Below, one piece after another: positions 1-8,835 of a stretch of DNA of 64,000 nucleotides. Positions within the stretch are counted from its first letter, which is position 1; every line of letters starts with the position of its first letter. Source of the DNA: Emticicia sp. BO119 (GTDB lineage: Bacteria > Bacteroidota > Bacteroidia > Cytophagales > Spirosomataceae); the NCBI RefSeq assembly GCF_013912375.1, contig NZ_JACETV010000003.1, positions 372,001-436,000 on the forward strand, read 5' to 3'. The notes beneath the pieces are model-generated. The model saw nothing but the letters and a program-made list of their open reading frames with translations. It made no database searches and was not told the origin of the DNA. The translations under genes were made by a program, and so were the position numbers.

Positions 1-28
1 GTACGACAAAGATGTAAAAGTAAAGAAG

Positions 29-1552
29 GTGAAAAAGCATTTTACCAATAGCCTTGTTTACCTCAGTATCTTAGGATCTATCTCTTTTTTTGGAGCAAAG
101 ACCGGAAATTTTGTGGCGGAGAAAAGCGATAAGTTGAAAAAACTTGCTTTTGAGATTGAGGCAATTCATGATAACATTTATGTAAATGTAGCAAAGGCAG
201 TTTTAATAAGTGATTTTCAGGAAAGCATCGAAAAGAATAATGCTTTTATTAACGCGAAAGTTCAGAAAATAAACGAACTGAAAAACGACCTGACATCCTC
301 CGTTCCTGAAACAATCAACAATCATCTTTTTCAGATTGAGTCTAATATTCTTGATAATTTAATCATACAAATAAAGGCCCAAAGCGATGCCGCCGTTCAC
401 TCACAGTATGGAATAATACTGAAGCCTTTAACGACTACAAAAACTGATAATATCAGTAAGAACAGACATGAATCAATTAGCTTATTATTAGAAAAAACGC
501 AATCGAACGAAAGCCAGATAACCTATCTTAAAAATGAAGAAAACTGGAATGTGGATCGAGGCAACAAGATGAATAACTCTATTAAAGAGTTTATTAATTC
601 TGAATCTTATCAAAGAAACTGGGAAAAAGTCATTGAGGCACTTTTCGATTATCTATTAGATAACGGCCTGTCTGGTTTCCTGAAATCGAACACTATAAAT
701 ATGCCAGAATACAAATCTATAAAGAAGGCAATCGCTCTCCTACTCACAGAAAACTACAGAAGCCATTTTACAAAGAAAGTTACCAAAGTTTTGATAGAAG
801 CAAGCAATAAATTATATGAAAAGGCTCATATAACCTTGAACGAGTCTTCTCCTATTAATACATTATTAGATAAGACTGACATTCAGTATTTAGAGAACCT
901 TGAGCATTTGGCAATTGCCGAGATAAAAGTTGCCAGACAAAAAGAACAGGCAGAAGCCAGAGCTCAACGCTTGCTTGAAGCAGAAGCTCAAAGAGAGGCG
1001 CAAATAGCTACAGAAAAGATGAATGCATTAAGAAGCAAAAGTACCTGGGAAAAGATGCGGATGGCTTTTTTGGCAGATTTAAAATCAGGAGATTTCCCAA
1101 ACCTGAAAGGGGATAATAGAAGTATGTTTCTAAAGGCATTTGAAGAATGGGACAATTATATTAAAGATATAAACTATGAGACATTAAAAAACTCGGATAT
1201 TGAAAAAATCTTCAAAGAATACTCAAAAAAACACCCGGATTTAATGGCTGCCTGGGGGTACTTGGTAATTGGTAATTACTATAATGAAATCAGATTTGCG
1301 TTTCCTAAAGTAAAGGCCATTAAACCGATTCATGGCATAGTCTATTATGCCTCAAAAGCTCATGACACAAAAGGTTTGCTGGGATTAGATGTGGGGGCTA
1401 TATTTGGTTCAACTGGAGTAGAAATTAAAACGGGTAATACTAATAGCTATCACCTACCTGAAATAGTTGATGCTTATATTATGGATCAATTACTTAATAT
1501 ATATACTACAGAAGTAAATGAATATGTAGGGAAATTTTGCCCAGTCAAATAG
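29..1552 (+). CDS. Hypothetical protein with N-terminal hydrophobic segment and coiled coil, possibly truncated at the window edge
   Basis: No family is recognised. A hydrophobic stretch at about residues 9-25 could be a signal anchor. Residues about 298-344 are rich in A, E, Q, R and K (for example AEARAQRLLEAEAQREAQ) and look like a coiled coil. The rest is lysine-rich and mixed, with a more ordered C-terminal part (GLDVGAIFGSTGV). The first possible start in view is GTG at 29, but the frame stays open upstream to base 2, so the true start may lie outside the window. The AT-rich composition and lack of known domains leave the role open. Confidence 0.6.
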   Translation: MKKHFTNSLVYLSILGSISFFGAKTGNFVAEKSDKLKKLAFEIEAIHDNIYVNVAKAVLISDFQESIEKNNAFINAKVQKINELKNDLTSSVPETINNHLFQIESNILDNLIIQIKAQSDAAVHSQYGIILKPLTTTKTDNISKNRHESISLLLEKTQSNESQITYLKNEENWNVDRGNKMNNSIKEFINSESYQRNWEKVIEALFDYLLDNGLSGFLKSNTINMPEYKSIKKAIALLLTENYRSHFTKKVTKVLIEASNKLYEKAHITLNESSPINTLLDKTDIQYLENLEHLAIAEIKVARQKEQAEARAQRLLEAEAQREAQIATEKMNALRSKSTWEKMRMAFLADLKSGDFPNLKGDNRSMFLKAFEEWDNYIKDINYETLKNSDIEKIFKEYSKKHPDLMAAWGYLVIGNYYNEIRFAFPKVKAIKPIHGIVYYASKAHDTKGLLGLDVGAIFGSTGVEIKTGNTNSYHLPEIVDAYIMDQLLNIYTTEVNEYVGKFCPVK

Positions 1553-1874
1553 GAAGAAAATTCTAACTATAATAAGTGAAGATGTAAATCATTAGTGCCT
1601 CCATTTAAATCGAAAAGACTTAATCATTCCCTGTTCAACAAAGATGTAACTATCTGCCTTTTCCGAATTGTTGTTTGTCAGTGATTAAACTGTCAACTCA
1701 AAAAAACACCTTTCTGCCAATCTCCATTAAAAAGTTAATTTATAACAAGGCAATGATTCTAAGGTAAATTACCCATTGTTTTCCTTTCTCTACACAAGTG
1801 GCACGAATATTTAGTGTACTACAATATGTTTATCATTTTAAACAGTCTATCACACAACATAATCTTTTAAAACT
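1553..1874. other. Intergenic region, no gene seen
   Basis: AT-rich spacer of 322 bases between two unknown genes. No ORF, RNA gene or strong hairpin was recognised. Confidence 0.5.
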
Positions 1875-2165
1875 ATGAAACAGGCAGAAAAAAAGAAGTT
1901 CATCAAAGAGCAAGTAGAGAAACACAACGAGGATATTAATTCGAATACCAGAAAGGCGGTGGAAGACGCCATCAATGATACACCCAATCCACCTGAGGCC
2001 AATACAACCCAAAATGCCGTAATAGGTGCGGTTTTAGGTACAATTGTAGCCGGGCCTGTAGGTCTGGTAATCGGAGGTGCAATTGGCTCTACCATCGAAA
2101 GCGATGAGAAAAAGGAGTACAATGAGGTCTATCAAGACACTAAGGAAGAGTTGAAGAAAAAGTAA
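1875..2165 (+). CDS. Small glycine-zipper protein
   Basis: A 96-residue protein with a charged N-terminal helix (KQAEKKKFIKEQVEKH) and a single central hydrophobic segment at about residues 48-72, where glycines recur every three to four residues (GAVLGTIVAGPVGLVIGG). This glycine-zipper pattern is typical of small membrane-inserting or membrane-spanning proteins. The C-terminus is again charged. No enzymatic motif is present. ATG at 1875 is the only sensible start. Function unknown; it could be an envelope-stress or bacteriocin-like membrane protein, but nothing nearby decides this. Confidence 0.6.
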   Translation: MKQAEKKKFIKEQVEKHNEDINSNTRKAVEDAINDTPNPPEANTTQNAVIGAVLGTIVAGPVGLVIGGAIGSTIESDEKKEYNEVYQDTKEELKKK

Positions 2166-2284
2166 TGAACCTTACACTCTACAGCACCTATCCAAAGTAT
2201 GTAACGGGTATCGGTGATAATAGTATTCATACCATTTCGTTTTGAAATGGTATGACTCATAAATAATTTTAAAACAGTATCAAT

Positions 2285-2824
2285 ATGCAGAAGCTACCAA
2301 TATATCTGTTTGTGGTTTGTATGGCATTACTGGCAGGATGTTCTCCACAGTATAAAATACTGAAATCAAATCAGGTGGATAATTTCAGTCTCACTCAATA
2401 TAAAAGTTTTGGATTCTATGAGATTGAAGCAAAAGGTGACACCTTACCGGAACGATTCACCGAAAACCTTAATCTGATAAAAAATGCCATCAGCCGTAAT
2501 CTGGTTTCCAAAGGATTGACGCAAAGCAATGAGCCGGATTTGAAAATAAACCTTGCCATAGTAGTAAAGGAAAAAATCCAGACAAGAAGAACCGATTTCC
2601 GGACGGATGCCCCCCGTTATATCGGCCAACGGCGGTACTCCTGGAAAAGCGAGGAGATAGAAACAGGACGATACAGAGAGGGGACTTTGTTACTCGATTT
2701 TGTAAATTCCAGCCAGAATAAGCTGGTCTGGAAAGGCGGCATAGAAGGCATACTCCCCGAAAAGCAGACAAAATTTGAGGAGGGTATAAACAAGGCATTA
2801 CAAGAACTGATCGCACCTTTGTAG
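2285..2824 (+). CDS. DUF4136-type lipoprotein
   Basis: Starts with a lipoprotein signal peptide ending in the lipobox LLAGC (Cys at about residue 19), so the mature protein should be lipid-anchored in the envelope. The 160-residue remainder has the pattern of the DUF4136 family: an early YKSFGFY strand, a helix NLIKNAISRNLVSKGL, a strand DLKINLAIVVKEK, a Tyr/Arg-rich middle (RRYSW) and a late strand LLLDFVNSSQNKLVWKG followed by a final helix. Such proteins are common in Bacteroidota, with no defined biochemical role. Confidence 0.75.
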   Translation: MQKLPIYLFVVCMALLAGCSPQYKILKSNQVDNFSLTQYKSFGFYEIEAKGDTLPERFTENLNLIKNAISRNLVSKGLTQSNEPDLKINLAIVVKEKIQTRRTDFRTDAPRYIGQRRYSWKSEEIETGRYREGTLLLDFVNSSQNKLVWKGGIEGILPEKQTKFEEGINKALQELIAPL

Positions 2825-2868
2825 CATTCAGTTCATAGAGAATACACAAGGCCGGTTGGATAATTTGT

Positions 2869-3219
2869 TTACTTACTATCTGTAGATACCGGCGGGTTCG
2901 ACAGCAATTTATAATCTTCTCTCACAGGATAGAAAACATCATAAATTTTACAATCTGTCAGTGCCTTTCCTCTATGAATGACATTGGGTGGAATAACTGC
3001 CAGAAGGCCATTTTCATAAACCTTTGTTTCCTGACCAATGGTCAGTTCAAACCTCCCTTCTAAAACAGTAGTAATCTGCTCATGAATATGCGCGTGCATT
3101 GGCAGAATCGCCCCTTTTTCAATCTCCCAATAAGCTAAAGTAAGTTTATCAGTATGAACAAATCTGGCTTTAAATCCTGTAATTACTTCGATTAATGCTA
3201 ACTCTGAAATATTAATCAT
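2869..3219 (-). CDS. Cupin domain protein
   Basis: A 116-residue single-domain cupin. Motif 1 is visible at about residues 41-60 (MHAHIHEQITTVLEGRFELT, with two His, one Gln/Glu position and the conserved Gly), and motif 2 near residues 75-85 (IPPNVIHRG, with His). The His/Glu set suggests a bound metal ion. Small cupins of this type are sugar or small-molecule binding proteins or isomerase/dioxygenase-like enzymes; the substrate cannot be told. It stands alone on the minus strand, convergent with the lipoprotein gene. Confidence 0.75.
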   Translation of the reverse strand: MINISELALIEVITGFKARFVHTDKLTLAYWEIEKGAILPMHAHIHEQITTVLEGRFELTIGQETKVYENGLLAVIPPNVIHRGKALTDCKIYDVFYPVREDYKLLSNPPVSTDSK

Positions 3220-3455
3220 GGCCGTATAATTTTATGTTCGAGGCTTGCCGCAGGGTTGGAATTGTTGCTGTATCTGCCTGGCAACTGAAGCCGATTAAAT
3301 TACTGATATTGAAATTAAATATTATAAATACTAAAAGCTAAATAGAATTCGGTCTGCCCGATATTCGCTGATAGTAGTAGAACTGATGATGGTTATTCCG
3401 TCCGCCAGCCTTACGGCAAACCTTTTGTTGTGCCGTCGTACCTTGCTTCTCTTAG

Positions 3456-4577
3456 TCAGATTACTCGCTTCACTAAAGGAATTTTACGAATCAACCCAAC
3501 AAACATAAAGGAAAATACAATGCTTAAAATGCAGGCTATAATATATTTAACAGATGGCTTAAGCATTAAAGATTCCAGCATAATAGTAACTCCAACTACA
3601 ACAGCAGAATGGAAAATATAAACCCCGTATCTATTTTCTCTTATTATTGATAATGTAGAATTTGTAGCATTGAGTTTTTTGTTAAATAGATGAAGGAAAA
3701 AACCACAGAATCCAATACACAAAAAAACCTGAGCGAATGAAAGAGAAACTGACTCCCAGGTAATGCCCGAAACAAATTTATTAACAATAGTTGGTTCTGT
3801 TGAAAGAAGATAAATAATAACGCAAAAGTAAGCGGCTGCAATGAGTGAGATGGGAAACCATATTATTGCCACTTTTCTGGAAATATCATCAAGCCAATGC
3901 TTCCTGAATACTAAGAGTCCCAATGCATACATGAAAATGTAAGGAGTGATATTGGAAAACTCTATACCAATAAAATTTTGTCCAAGAGGAAAAAATTGTC
4001 GCACAATTAGCGTAAGACCACCACAGAGAAGAATAACCGCCAATATATTTATATGTGTAGGGATGTTATCGGGTATGCTTTTAGAAATAGAAAAATGAGG
4101 TTTTATAAATTTCCAATAGGCTATATATACTAATTCAAAAATTATCAACACCAGAATAAACCACACATGAGAGGTATAGGGTTTTGTGTTTTGCTGTAAT
4201 ACATAATTAAACCACGACAATTGGGTTGTCTGATTGTGTATTTCAATAAAATATAAAATACTTGGGGCAAAAATAATCATTACAAATAATAAAGGCACCA
4301 CCAGGCGAATCAATCTTCCTTTTATAAATCTGGATACGCCTTTTTTCTCTAATGAAGGTATTGTTAAAAAAGCGGAAATGAAAAAGAAAAGGCTCATAGA
4401 AAATGATGCCTCGAGTCCGGTTATGGTTGAAAGAAAAATTTGAGCCGTGCCAGGTAGTTTTTCAGACGTAACATAGCACCAGCCGCCCATTGTCCCGTAG
4501 GCAATACTAACATGATGGAGTACAACCAGAATAGATAGACATATCATTAAATTATCTAAATAATACAGTCTTTTCAT
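3456..4577 (-). CDS. Acyltransferase 3 family membrane protein
   Basis: A 373-residue, very hydrophobic protein with about ten transmembrane helices. The N-terminus (YYLDNLMICLSILVVLHHVSIAYG) carries the hallmark of the acyltransferase 3 family: an R/D-type start, a first helix and the helix-embedded histidine pair. A second block, SFSMSLFFFISAFLTIPSLEKKG then FIKGRLIRLVVPLLF, matches the usual kinked second and third helices and the R-L-x-x-P motif. These inner-membrane enzymes move acetyl or other acyl groups to sugars of envelope polysaccharides. The acceptor is unknown. No glycan operon surrounds it. Confidence 0.85.
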   Translation of the reverse strand: MKRLYYLDNLMICLSILVVLHHVSIAYGTMGGWCYVTSEKLPGTAQIFLSTITGLEASFSMSLFFFISAFLTIPSLEKKGVSRFIKGRLIRLVVPLLFVMIIFAPSILYFIEIHNQTTQLSWFNYVLQQNTKPYTSHVWFILVLIIFELVYIAYWKFIKPHFSISKSIPDNIPTHINILAVILLCGGLTLIVRQFFPLGQNFIGIEFSNITPYIFMYALGLLVFRKHWLDDISRKVAIIWFPISLIAAAYFCVIIYLLSTEPTIVNKFVSGITWESVSLSFAQVFLCIGFCGFFLHLFNKKLNATNSTLSIIRENRYGVYIFHSAVVVGVTIMLESLMLKPSVKYIIACILSIVFSFMFVGLIRKIPLVKRVI

Positions 4578-4850
4578 TTTCTACATCTAATTTAACATTC
4601 GGACAAATGTCTTGAAAAGGGACTTGAATGTATGCGGCACAACTGACGGATTTAGTAAAATTACAAAAAAAAATCAAAAGTTCTTATTGATTCCATAGTC
4701 ATATACGAAGAAAAGCAACGGACACTGCCTGACTATGGCAGTGGATTGAATCATTTATCAAGAGGCGAAGACAAATCTTTACTGGAAATATTAGTTTGGC
4801 TCACATTTGCTTCTACAAATGCAAGTCCGGTGCAGACATGGCACAGTTAA

Positions 4851-5546
4851 TCAAAACCTGATAACCTTCAAATCCTTAAAATATCCGATTGTACCAATAT
4901 CAACCCATAAGCCAATTGTGCCGCTTGTGGTTTTGCCTAATAGTTTATCTACGATAAAAGTCGAGTATCTGACATCATTGATATACATCTCTGCCCACGG
5001 ACCTTTTACTTCAATGCGCATTGTAATCCAGTCATTAAGGTCTACAGGGGCGGTAGTTTCGTATTTGCCATTAGCTTCCTTGCGCAAGCGGTCAAATTTA
5101 TAATCAGGATACGCATAGTACTGAACTGTTTTGTTTCTGAATAATTGGTTATCCGACCTCCCGACTTTTGGTCTCAGATAAATATTCTCAAAGGCTGTAT
5201 CGTTTTCATTAATTCTGAAAGCAATCCCGATAAACCCTTGTGCAGAAGCAAAAGGCGAAGGGTTCTGAATCTGACTTAACATCTTCACTTCAATGATTCC
5301 ATCTTCCAGGTCGAGGTTCAATAATCTGGCATAAGTGGGTTCATCAACGGTTGTACCCAATCTGTTTACATCAAAAGGAATCGCTTTTAAATCCCTTTCA
5401 ATCTTTAACACCTTTTCACCATTTAGTTCAACAACCGAGCCTGTCACGTTTTTCAGTTCAAAGGTCTGGTTATTCAAAGTTACCTTTTGCGCCTGTAAAG
5501 CGAAGGCGCAAAGGTTTAATAAGAAAATCGCAGATATTTTTTTCAT
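4851..5546 (-). CDS. Secreted laminin-G/DUF1080-like protein
   Basis: Signal peptide at residues 1-19 (MKKISAIFLLNLCAFALQAQ). The 210-residue mature part reads like a jelly-roll of the LamG or 3-keto-disaccharide hydrolase (DUF1080) type: DGIIEVKM, FIGIAFRINENDTAFENIYLRP, NDWITMRIEVKGPWAEMYIND and a closing GTIGLWVDIGTIGYFKDLKV. This layout, with a W-x-x-x-R-I-E strand followed by the YIND turn, is typical of that fold. The likely role is extracellular or periplasmic sugar binding or hydrolysis. It lies directly downstream of the oxidoreductase gene and is probably cotranscribed with it. Confidence 0.7.
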   Translation of the reverse strand: MKKISAIFLLNLCAFALQAQKVTLNNQTFELKNVTGSVVELNGEKVLKIERDLKAIPFDVNRLGTTVDEPTYARLLNLDLEDGIIEVKMLSQIQNPSPFASAQGFIGIAFRINENDTAFENIYLRPKVGRSDNQLFRNKTVQYYAYPDYKFDRLRKEANGKYETTAPVDLNDWITMRIEVKGPWAEMYINDVRYSTFIVDKLLGKTTSGTIGLWVDIGTIGYFKDLKVIRF

Positions 5547-5570
5547 TTTACTGGATTTTTAAATCGTATA

Positions 5571-6224
5571 TTAAATCTTTCCCTCTGCTTCGGCAACCGT
5601 AACAGTCTTGCCCAACGCCCCGAACTCATGCAAATCACCTAATACCTCTATACGGATTGACTGGTCTAACCCACCCACACGAACAGGCACAAAACCATTT
5701 GCCTCAATCAGGTTTTCCACTGCTTCGTTGATGCTTGCCTCATCAGTAGCATAAAACAATACTGAGGCAGGTTGCTGGTTGGCTGCATGGGCTAAAGAGG
5801 CCGCACCTAAAGTACCCAGCGCTTTGGCTAACTTTGCACCCTTTGGTAAGAGCGAAGCATTGATTTGCCCGGCAGATTCGTCTGTGCCGATGATTTTGTC
5901 AAAACCGCCTTTCTGGTTCGGTGCAATCGGGTTTGAAGGGTCGATGATAATTTTGCCTTGTAGCAATGTCTCATACTGGTAGAAAAGTTCTTTGATAGCC
6001 GAAAACCAGACAGCCATAACAATAACCTCTGCTTCTCTGATGGCCTCTCCGATGCTTGAAGGTGTGGCAAGACTGCCCAGTTGCGTTGCAAAGCCAATGG
6101 CTTTATCAAGGTTTCTGTCGGCTATAATTACTGCCCTGTTATTGTTTACCAGGTTCTTTGCTACAACCTGACCTATCGTTCCAAGGCCGATGATAGCTAT
6201 TTTTGAAGTGTTTGCTGCTTGCAT
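5571..6224 (-). CDS. NADP-dependent oxidoreductase, F420/NADP oxidoreductase-like
   Basis: An N-terminal Rossmann fold is clear: strand AIIGLG, the glycine motif GLGTIG at about residues 13-18, then IIADRN at the second strand, where the Arg after Asp suggests NADP use. The segment GEAIREAEVIVMAVWFSAIKEL and IIDPSNPIAPNQKGG match proteins annotated as coenzyme F420:NADP oxidoreductase-like dinucleotide-binding proteins. The total of 217 residues fits. The substrate is unknown; Bacteroidota generally lack F420, so another electron carrier is likely. A Crp-type regulator gene lies just upstream in the same direction, 110 bases away. Confidence 0.8.
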   Translation of the reverse strand: MQAANTSKIAIIGLGTIGQVVAKNLVNNNRAVIIADRNLDKAIGFATQLGSLATPSSIGEAIREAEVIVMAVWFSAIKELFYQYETLLQGKIIIDPSNPIAPNQKGGFDKIIGTDESAGQINASLLPKGAKLAKALGTLGAASLAHAANQQPASVLFYATDEASINEAVENLIEANGFVPVRVGGLDQSIRIEVLGDLHEFGALGKTVTVAEAEGKI

Positions 6225-6334
6225 TATCTTAATTATTTATGATTAATTTGATAATGCAAAATTAGGCTATGGGGCTGGTTAGCGTCCTTAACCTATCTTA
6301 AGAAATACCCTTAATGTAGATTAAGATTTGTCGC

Positions 6335-6910
6335 TTATTTTCTGGTTAAATCTTTACGTACTTTACTTAAAAACTCAGGTGTAATACCTAAATAAGAGGC
6401 GATTTGTGTATTAGGAAGACGATTGGCCAGATTGGGGTATTGCTCCAGAAAACTCAGATAGCGTTGCTCGGCAGTTGAACTGAAGGTTTGCAGAACCCGG
6501 TTTTGTAACTCTACAAATTTGTTCTCAATGATAACCTTAAAAATACGGTCGAGCTTGGGAATATTGATATAGAGAAAGTATAAATCCTGCCTCTCAATCT
6601 GAATAACTTCTGCCGGTTCAATGGCTTCAATAAACAGTTTGCTTGGTTTTTGGGAATGGAAACTCCCTATGTCGGCAATCCAGTCGTTTTCGGCAGCAAA
6701 CTGGATATTATGTTCATAGCCTTTGTCGTCAATGCCATACATTTTAAAGCAGCCGGATACAACAAAAGAGTAATGCTTACACACAAAGCCCTCTTGTAGA
6801 ATCATCTGTTTTCTTTTGATTTTCCGCTCTTTTACCCTGCCTTCCAACAGTTGTATTTCAGCTTCATTCAGGGGGATATATTTCTGAAAATGATTGATAA
6901 GGGCTTGCAT
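6335..6910 (-). CDS. Crp/Fnr family transcriptional regulator
   Basis: A 191-residue protein with an N-terminal cyclic-nucleotide-binding-type beta roll (KQMILQEGFVCKHYSFVVSGCFKMYGID, ENDWIADIGSF) and a C-terminal winged helix in which NTQIASYLGITPEFLSKVRKDL is the helix-turn-helix with its recognition helix. There is no Fnr-type cysteine cluster, and the arginine/glutamate pair needed for cAMP binding is not obvious, so the ligand is unknown. Proteins of this type in Bacteroidota usually act on adjacent genes; here that would be the oxidoreductase and secreted-protein genes downstream. Confidence 0.85.
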   Translation of the reverse strand: MQALINHFQKYIPLNEAEIQLLEGRVKERKIKRKQMILQEGFVCKHYSFVVSGCFKMYGIDDKGYEHNIQFAAENDWIADIGSFHSQKPSKLFIEAIEPAEVIQIERQDLYFLYINIPKLDRIFKVIIENKFVELQNRVLQTFSSTAEQRYLSFLEQYPNLANRLPNTQIASYLGITPEFLSKVRKDLTRK

Positions 6911-7038
6911 GGTGCATAGATATTTGCGGCTAAGTTAGGGATTTTTTAAACTTACCGCACAAAACTAAGCCACGGCCGCATCCTGTTCGCTATATTTATT
7001 CCTTGTCCATGCTCAAAAACAGCTCCCTGTGCTTACCA

Positions 7039-7076
7039 GTGCCACCCCCTTTTGCGGACGAGTATAGGGGTGACAC
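7039..7076. repeat. 38-bp palindromic repeat, copy 1
   Basis: Hairpin with arms GTGCCACCCC and GGGGTGACAC around a conserved loop containing GCGGACGAGTAT. A second copy of the same length and loop (GGACGAGTA) lies at 58495-58532. It sits just downstream of the molybdopterin-fold gene stop, so it may also act as a terminator or mRNA 3' stabiliser. Confidence 0.7.
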
Positions 7077-7081
7077 GAGGA

Positions 7082-7585
7082 CTAATCCTTCACAAACACC
7101 ACCTTGATAGCCCGTATTTCTCTTATCCATCTTGCCTGTTTTTTGTCTTGCAGGGCAATCAGTCGGAATGGGCCTTCGCCTGTGGGGAGTGGTGCGCCGT
7201 CTTTTTCTGTAACCAATAGTACTACGTTGGTTGTAAATTCAGGGTCTAATTCGGGCAATGAATAAACCACTTCGTAGCCGTCGGCAGCTTTTACGAGTAC
7301 AGCTTTAGCCAGGTTTTCTCCTCTGAGTTTGCCGCCAAGTGTTACTCCGGCTTTTTCGAGTACTTCTACCAATGCTACACCCTTGTATTCATGTTCTTTG
7401 CCCTCTTTGCCTTTGGTTTTATAGGTCTGCTGTTTATAGCTGGCCAGGTCTTCTTTCTTTAGTTCAAGCGGGGTTAATACCTCACCGCTGATGCTTAGGG
7501 TAGCCGTATTTTGTGCATGGCTAAGCAAAGAGATACTCAAAAATAAGATAAGCAGGCGATAGCCAATGTTTCTGATATTTCTCAT
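7082..7585 (-). CDS. Secreted sulfite-oxidase-fold (molybdopterin-binding domain) protein lacking cysteine
   Basis: Signal peptide at about residues 1-24, then a 140-residue domain resembling the oxidoreductase molybdopterin-binding domain of the sulfite oxidase/YedY family: LSISGEVLTPLELKKEDL, EYKGVALVEVLEKAG, AADGYEVVYSLPEL and the GPFRLIALQDKKQARWIREI block. Its length fits the short stand-alone form of the family. No cysteine occurs anywhere, so the usual Cys ligand to molybdenum is absent. Its start overlaps the stop of the peroxidase gene by four bases (ATGA), so the two are translationally coupled. Regulation by the nearby ModE protein is likely. Confidence 0.75.
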   Translation of the reverse strand: MRNIRNIGYRLLILFLSISLLSHAQNTATLSISGEVLTPLELKKEDLASYKQQTYKTKGKEGKEHEYKGVALVEVLEKAGVTLGGKLRGENLAKAVLVKAADGYEVVYSLPELDPEFTTNVVLLVTEKDGAPLPTGEGPFRLIALQDKKQARWIREIRAIKVVFVKD

Positions 7586-8700
7586 TGTTTCTGCGAATAA
7601 TTAATGTCTGAAAATGCCGGATTATTAATAAAGGTTGTATCTGTGAGCATATGTAAAAAAGCCATTATATCTGCTTTTTCGGTGGCGTTTAACAAGAGTG
7701 TCTTCCCTCCTTTTTCATTAGACGTCCCTCTCAGAAAAGTACTCAATGTGGCACTCTCCTGTAGGTGTTCGTTGTAATGGTCAATTACTTCTTCCAGTGT
7801 TTTGAATCGGCCGTCATGCATATACGGGGCTGTCAGGGCGATATTTCTCAACGTAGGTACACGGAATCTGCCCTTGTCGCTTGCTTGGTGGCTGATGGCT
7901 TCTATGCCTGTGTCTTTAGGGGCGGCATCCAGGCCGTTGTTATGAAATAGCTCTTTAAAAGTTTTCGGCCCACCGTGGCAATGTCCGCAATTAGCCCCTC
8001 TCATACCTCTTTCCGGCGCAGGAGCTTCCATAAAAAGAGTCATACCTCTTAATTCCTGCGAAGTGGGTTGATAAGTACCTGCCAGATAACGGTCATAGGG
8101 CGAATCAGCGGATATGAGGGTGCGTTCAAACTGCGCCAAAGCCTTTCTGATTTTATCGGCATCAATATTTGCTGTGCCGAATGCCTTTTTAAACAAAGCA
8201 GGATAAACAGGTGTTTGTTGTAATTTTCTGACCGATTCATCCAACGACTGTCCCATTTCATGCGGATTAGTCATCGGAAAAACCGCCTGGTCTTCGAGAC
8301 TTGCAGAACGGCCATCCCAGAAAAAATTACGTACCCAGAGCAGATTCACCAATGCCATTGCGTTCCTGCTCGTCAATGATTTATCAACCCCTACACTTAA
8401 AGCCCTCCCATCACTGAAAGCCAGTTTCTGCTGATGACAACTGCCACAGGAAAGTGAATTATCAGCCGATAGTTGTTTTTCATAAAACAGCATCCGCCCC
8501 AGATGCACCCCTTCTTTGGTCAAAGGATTATCTGCGGGAATCGTGAACCTCCCACCGAAATTAGCAGGATAGACCAATGGATAAGGCTCAGGCTTCCCAT
8601 CATCCACCTTTAAAGCACTCAAAACCACCTTCAGCAAAGCCACACACAATAACAACCATTTGCGTTTGATTCTGGGTAATATGTGCGTATAATGGTTCAT
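7582..8700 (-). CDS. Di-haem cytochrome c peroxidase (MauG/CCP family)
   Basis: A 372-residue protein with an N-terminal hydrophobic export segment (about residues 14-30) and two haem c sites, CGSCH near residue 86 and CGHCH near residue 239, in the spacing usual for bacterial di-haem peroxidases. Other family marks are ADNSLSCGSCH, FFWDGRSASLEDQ, NPHEMG and TAPYMHDGRF near residue 300. It should act in the periplasm, reducing peroxide or oxidising a protein partner. It is the first gene of a two-gene operon with the sulfite-oxidase-fold protein, and a ModE-like operator lies about 65-90 bases upstream of its start. Confidence 0.9.
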   Translation of the reverse strand: MNHYTHILPRIKRKWLLLCVALLKVVLSALKVDDGKPEPYPLVYPANFGGRFTIPADNPLTKEGVHLGRMLFYEKQLSADNSLSCGSCHQQKLAFSDGRALSVGVDKSLTSRNAMALVNLLWVRNFFWDGRSASLEDQAVFPMTNPHEMGQSLDESVRKLQQTPVYPALFKKAFGTANIDADKIRKALAQFERTLISADSPYDRYLAGTYQPTSQELRGMTLFMEAPAPERGMRGANCGHCHGGPKTFKELFHNNGLDAAPKDTGIEAISHQASDKGRFRVPTLRNIALTAPYMHDGRFKTLEEVIDHYNEHLQESATLSTFLRGTSNEKGGKTLLLNATEKADIMAFLHMLTDTTFINNPAFSDINYSQKQ

Positions 8701-8764
8701 TTATTGAGCGAACAATATAGTAAGAAACAAGGTTTAGTATAAATACTTGATTCCTCCATAATTC

Positions 8765-8792
8765 ATCGATATATATTTAAAGATATATCGCT
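8765..8792. promoter_or_regulatory. Candidate ModE operator
   Basis: Inverted repeat with arms ATCGATATAT (8765-8774) and ATATATCGCT (8783-8792), nine of ten positions complementary, around an 8-base A/T spacer. It resembles the CG.TATAT-type half-sites bound by ModE proteins. It lies between the modE-like gene end and the peroxidase start, in the expected promoter region of the peroxidase operon. No binding data. Confidence 0.6.
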
Positions 8793-8835
8793 AAGATAAT
8801 GAAAAAACTGAAGTATGAAATTCGTTAAAATAAGA

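Noticed and set aside
1850-2122. Minus-strand frame opposite the glycine-zipper gene
   Set aside because: It is the antisense shadow of a clear small membrane protein on the plus strand.
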